From Lachnospiraceae bacterium (GTDB taxonomy: Bacteria; Bacillota; Clostridia; Lachnospirales; Lachnospiraceae), in contig CAADSM010000026.1 of assembly GCA_900751785.1 (NCBI GenBank), positions 1 through 6,742 of the forward strand: DNA of 6,742 bases, given 5' to 3'. This document shows, one piece after another, positions 5,555-6,742 of the stretch (position 1 is the stretch's first letter; every line of letters begins with the position of its first letter). Below the pieces are notes generated by a model. That model saw nothing but the letters and a program-made list of their open reading frames with translations, did no database searches and was not told the DNA's origin. The position numbers and the translations under genes are program-made.

Positions 5555-6478
5555 ATGAAGAAGATGCTGTTTATCTATAACCCAAATTCCGGAAGAGAGC
5601 TTTTGAAGCCGAAGCTTTCGGATGTTCTTGATATTTTTGTGAAGGGCGGATATGATGTGACGGTGTATCCGACTCAGAAATACCACGATGCTATTGAAAG
5701 GATCAAATCGTATACGGAGCACTATGATCTGGTCGTCTGCAGCGGCGGCGACGGCACGCTGGATGAAGTTGTGAGCGGCATGCAGATCCGCGGGGAACAG
5801 ATTCCGATCGGTTATATACCGGCAGGGACTACGAACGACTTCGCAAGCAGTCTCCATATTTCAAAGAACATTCTTGAAGCGGCAGATACGGCGGTAAACG
5901 GAGTTCCCTTCCCGTGTGATGTTGGAACATTTAATAAAGATTATTTTACGTATGTTGCCGCGTTCGGCTTGTTTACAGATGTCTCTTACGAGACAAAGCA
6001 GAGCATGAAGAATATCCTGGGGCATCTTGCGTATCTCCTTGAGGGAACAAAACGTATTTTCAACATTCCGTCTTACCGCATCAAGGTGATTCACGACGGG
6101 GAAGAGATCGAGGACGAGTTTATGTACGGAATGGTCACAAATTCCCGTTCTGTAGGAGGATTTAAAGGGATTATTGGACATGATGTAAAATTTGACGACG
6201 GAGAATTTGAGGTGACTCTGATCAAGACACCGAAGACTCCTATCGAGCTGAATGACCTGCTCGGCGCGATCGTCATGAGGCAGATCAATCCTGACCGTAT
6301 GTATTCCTTCCGGTCCGGTTCGGTAAAGTTTGAATCTCTAGAAGAGATCCCGTGGACGCTGGACGGAGAATTTGGCGGAGTCCATGATTCCGTGGTAGTG
6401 ACGAATAAAAGGCAGGCGCTCAAGATCATGGTGAAAGAGGAAGTTGTAGCGGATCTTTCTGCAGAAAGCGCATTGTAA
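5555..6478 (+). CDS. Diacylglycerol kinase / YegS-family lipid kinase (DgkB-like)
   Basis: This soluble or membrane-associated kinase phosphorylates lipid alcohols with ATP. Gram-positive DgkB returns diacylglycerol, a by-product of lipoteichoic acid synthesis, to the phospholipid pathway as phosphatidic acid. The 307-residue product has the DAGK catalytic domain first: IYNPNSG (7-13), CSGGDGTLDEVVSG nucleotide loop (62-75) and IPAGTTNDFA (88-97). CDVG follows at 121-124. The second domain carries KFDDGEFEV (212-220) and WTLDGE (267-272), where the conserved acidic residues are. Length and motifs are complete. No membrane helix is visible, as expected for DgkB rather than the small integral DgkA. 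YegS-type relatives can use other lipids, so the exact substrate is uncertain. It is separated from the upstream operon by a terminator and has no clear terminator of its own. Confidence 0.92.
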   Translation: MKKMLFIYNPNSGRELLKPKLSDVLDIFVKGGYDVTVYPTQKYHDAIERIKSYTEHYDLVVCSGGDGTLDEVVSGMQIRGEQIPIGYIPAGTTNDFASSLHISKNILEAADTAVNGVPFPCDVGTFNKDYFTYVAAFGLFTDVSYETKQSMKNILGHLAYLLEGTKRIFNIPSYRIKVIHDGEEIEDEFMYGMVTNSRSVGGFKGIIGHDVKFDDGEFEVTLIKTPKTPIELNDLLGAIVMRQINPDRMYSFRSGSVKFESLEEIPWTLDGEFGGVHDSVVVTNKRQALKIMVKEEVVADLSAESAL

Positions 6479-6487
6479 ACATATTAT

Positions 6488-6508
6488 CCGGCGGCAGATA
6501 TGCGCCGG
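6488..6508. repeat. Inverted repeat just after the lipid-kinase gene
   Basis: CCGGCG (6488-6493) pairs with CGCCGG (6503-6508); the inner GCA/TGC can extend the stem if one G is bulged. No T run follows, so it is not a standard terminator. Confidence 0.55.
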
Positions 6509-6553
6509 GAGGTTGGGGGACCGCTGCGCATACCGACGCACATTTGTATGTCT

Positions 6554-6567
6554 GCCGGCATGCCGGC
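6554..6567. repeat. Perfect 14-bp palindrome GCCGGCATGCCGGC
   Basis: The sequence equals its own reverse complement over 14 bases. It lies within a larger complementary frame, CTGCGC at 6524-6529 with GCGCAG at 6566-6571. It could be a protein-binding dyad or part of a folded RNA. Confidence 0.6.
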
Positions 6568-6590
6568 GCAGGCCGGATGCTCTCGGCGGG

Positions 6591-6613
6591 AATCCTCTGA
6601 TCATCAGAGGATT
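6591..6613. repeat. Perfect inverted repeat with 11-base arms around one central base
   Basis: AATCCTCTGAT (6591-6601), one C, then ATCAGAGGATT (6603-6613). As RNA it would make a 9-bp stem with a 5-base loop, and TCGGC/GCCGA outside it (6583-6587, 6620-6624) can add an outer helix. As DNA it looks like a dimeric regulator operator. It is not followed by T residues. Confidence 0.7.
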
Positions 6614-6651
6614 CGGTCTGCCGAACAGGAATTTTGGCTTATCAGTAACTA

Positions 6652-6669
6652 TTCAGCCTTCCGGCTGAA
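6652..6669. repeat. Perfect 7-bp hairpin with TTCC loop
   Basis: TTCAGCC (6652-6658) and GGCTGAA (6663-6669) enclose the 4-base loop TTCC. The next bases are CCATATAAAAAAG, so it lacks a terminator T run on the plus strand; on the minus strand the following bases are also not T-rich. Confidence 0.6.
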
Positions 6670-6713
6670 CCATATAAAAAAGAGACGAAATTTTTTCTGC
6701 TATATCGACTAAG

Positions 6714-6722
6714 TTATCCACA
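6714..6722 (+). promoter_or_regulatory. Perfect DnaA box (TTATCCACA)
   Basis: TTATCCACA exactly matches the consensus 9-mer bound by DnaA. It follows an AT-rich stretch (6671-6712) and is directly followed by the inverted repeat GGAAAA/TTTTCC (6723-6728, 6733-6738). A single box can regulate a gene, titrate DnaA or be chance; the window ends 20 bases later, so a cluster of boxes cannot be judged. Confidence 0.5.
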
Positions 6723-6742
6723 GGAAAAACTGTTTTCCAGGA

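Larger units (their letters stand above)
6479..6742. other. Non-coding tail rich in inverted repeats
   Basis: No convincing gene lies in these 264 bases. A 70-codon open frame from 6500 has no ribosome site, an unusual composition and crosses several palindromes. The first part (6488-6625) is GC-rich and packed with complementary segments; the rest (6626-6742) is AT-rich. Stems seen are 6488-6508, an outer arm 6521-6529 with 6566-6576, 6554-6567, 6591-6613 (flanked by TCGGC/GCCGA at 6583-6587 and 6620-6624) and 6652-6669. It could be a structured RNA, a repeat element, the 5' leader of the next gene, or kinase-gene 3' sequence. I do not recognise a known RNA family. Confidence 0.5.

Noticed and set aside
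6500..6712. 70-codon open frame in the tail
   Set aside because: No ribosome site, no recognisable domain, and it crosses several inverted repeats.

Overview
The window looks like ordinary chromosome from a low-GC-phylum Firmicute, most likely a spore-forming Clostridia of the Lachnospiraceae type. The evidence is the gene set murB-rapZ-whiA-HPr family, strong AGGAGG-type ribosome sites, TATAAT promoters, and a leaderless amidase with a SPOR domain. The family-level assignment is inferred from gene content and protein style; no database was searched.

Layout. Bases 1-647 (minus strand) hold most of an N-acetylmuramoyl-L-alanine amidase that runs off the left edge inside its C-terminal SPOR domain. 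Upstream of it, a long intrinsic terminator (697-763) ends the next minus-strand gene, a CNNM/CBS/CorC-HlyC family membrane protein (796-2160, GTG start). A 243-base divergent control region (2161-2403) carries two back-to-back promoters, one for the membrane protein and one for the plus-strand operon. The plus-strand operon is murB (2404-3309), rapZ (3313-4191), whiA (4215-5174) and a small HPr-family gene (5171-5431), all tightly packed; whiA and the HPr gene overlap in ATGA. Two hairpins, the second a classical terminator, follow. A separate lipid-kinase gene of the DgkB/YegS family (5555-6478) comes next. The last 264 bases hold no convincing gene, but have a dense set of inverted repeats and one perfect DnaA box.

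How the genes relate. murB makes UDP-MurNAc for the cell wall, and the amidase hydrolyses finished wall. rapZ, whiA and an HPr paralogue form the conserved cluster known in Bacillus subtilis as yvcJ-yvcK-whiA-crh, which links carbon and envelope metabolism to division. The standout is the HPr-family protein. It keeps the regulatory Ser46 but has Asp in place of the PTS phosphorylation residue His15, so it is a Crh-type regulator rather than a sugar-transport phosphocarrier. yvcK, which sits between rapZ and whiA in B. subtilis, is absent here; only 23 bases separate the two genes.

I found no CRISPR array, insertion sequence, tRNA, rRNA or obvious new defence system. The best candidates for something undescribed are the Asp15 HPr paralogue and the structured intergenic tail.
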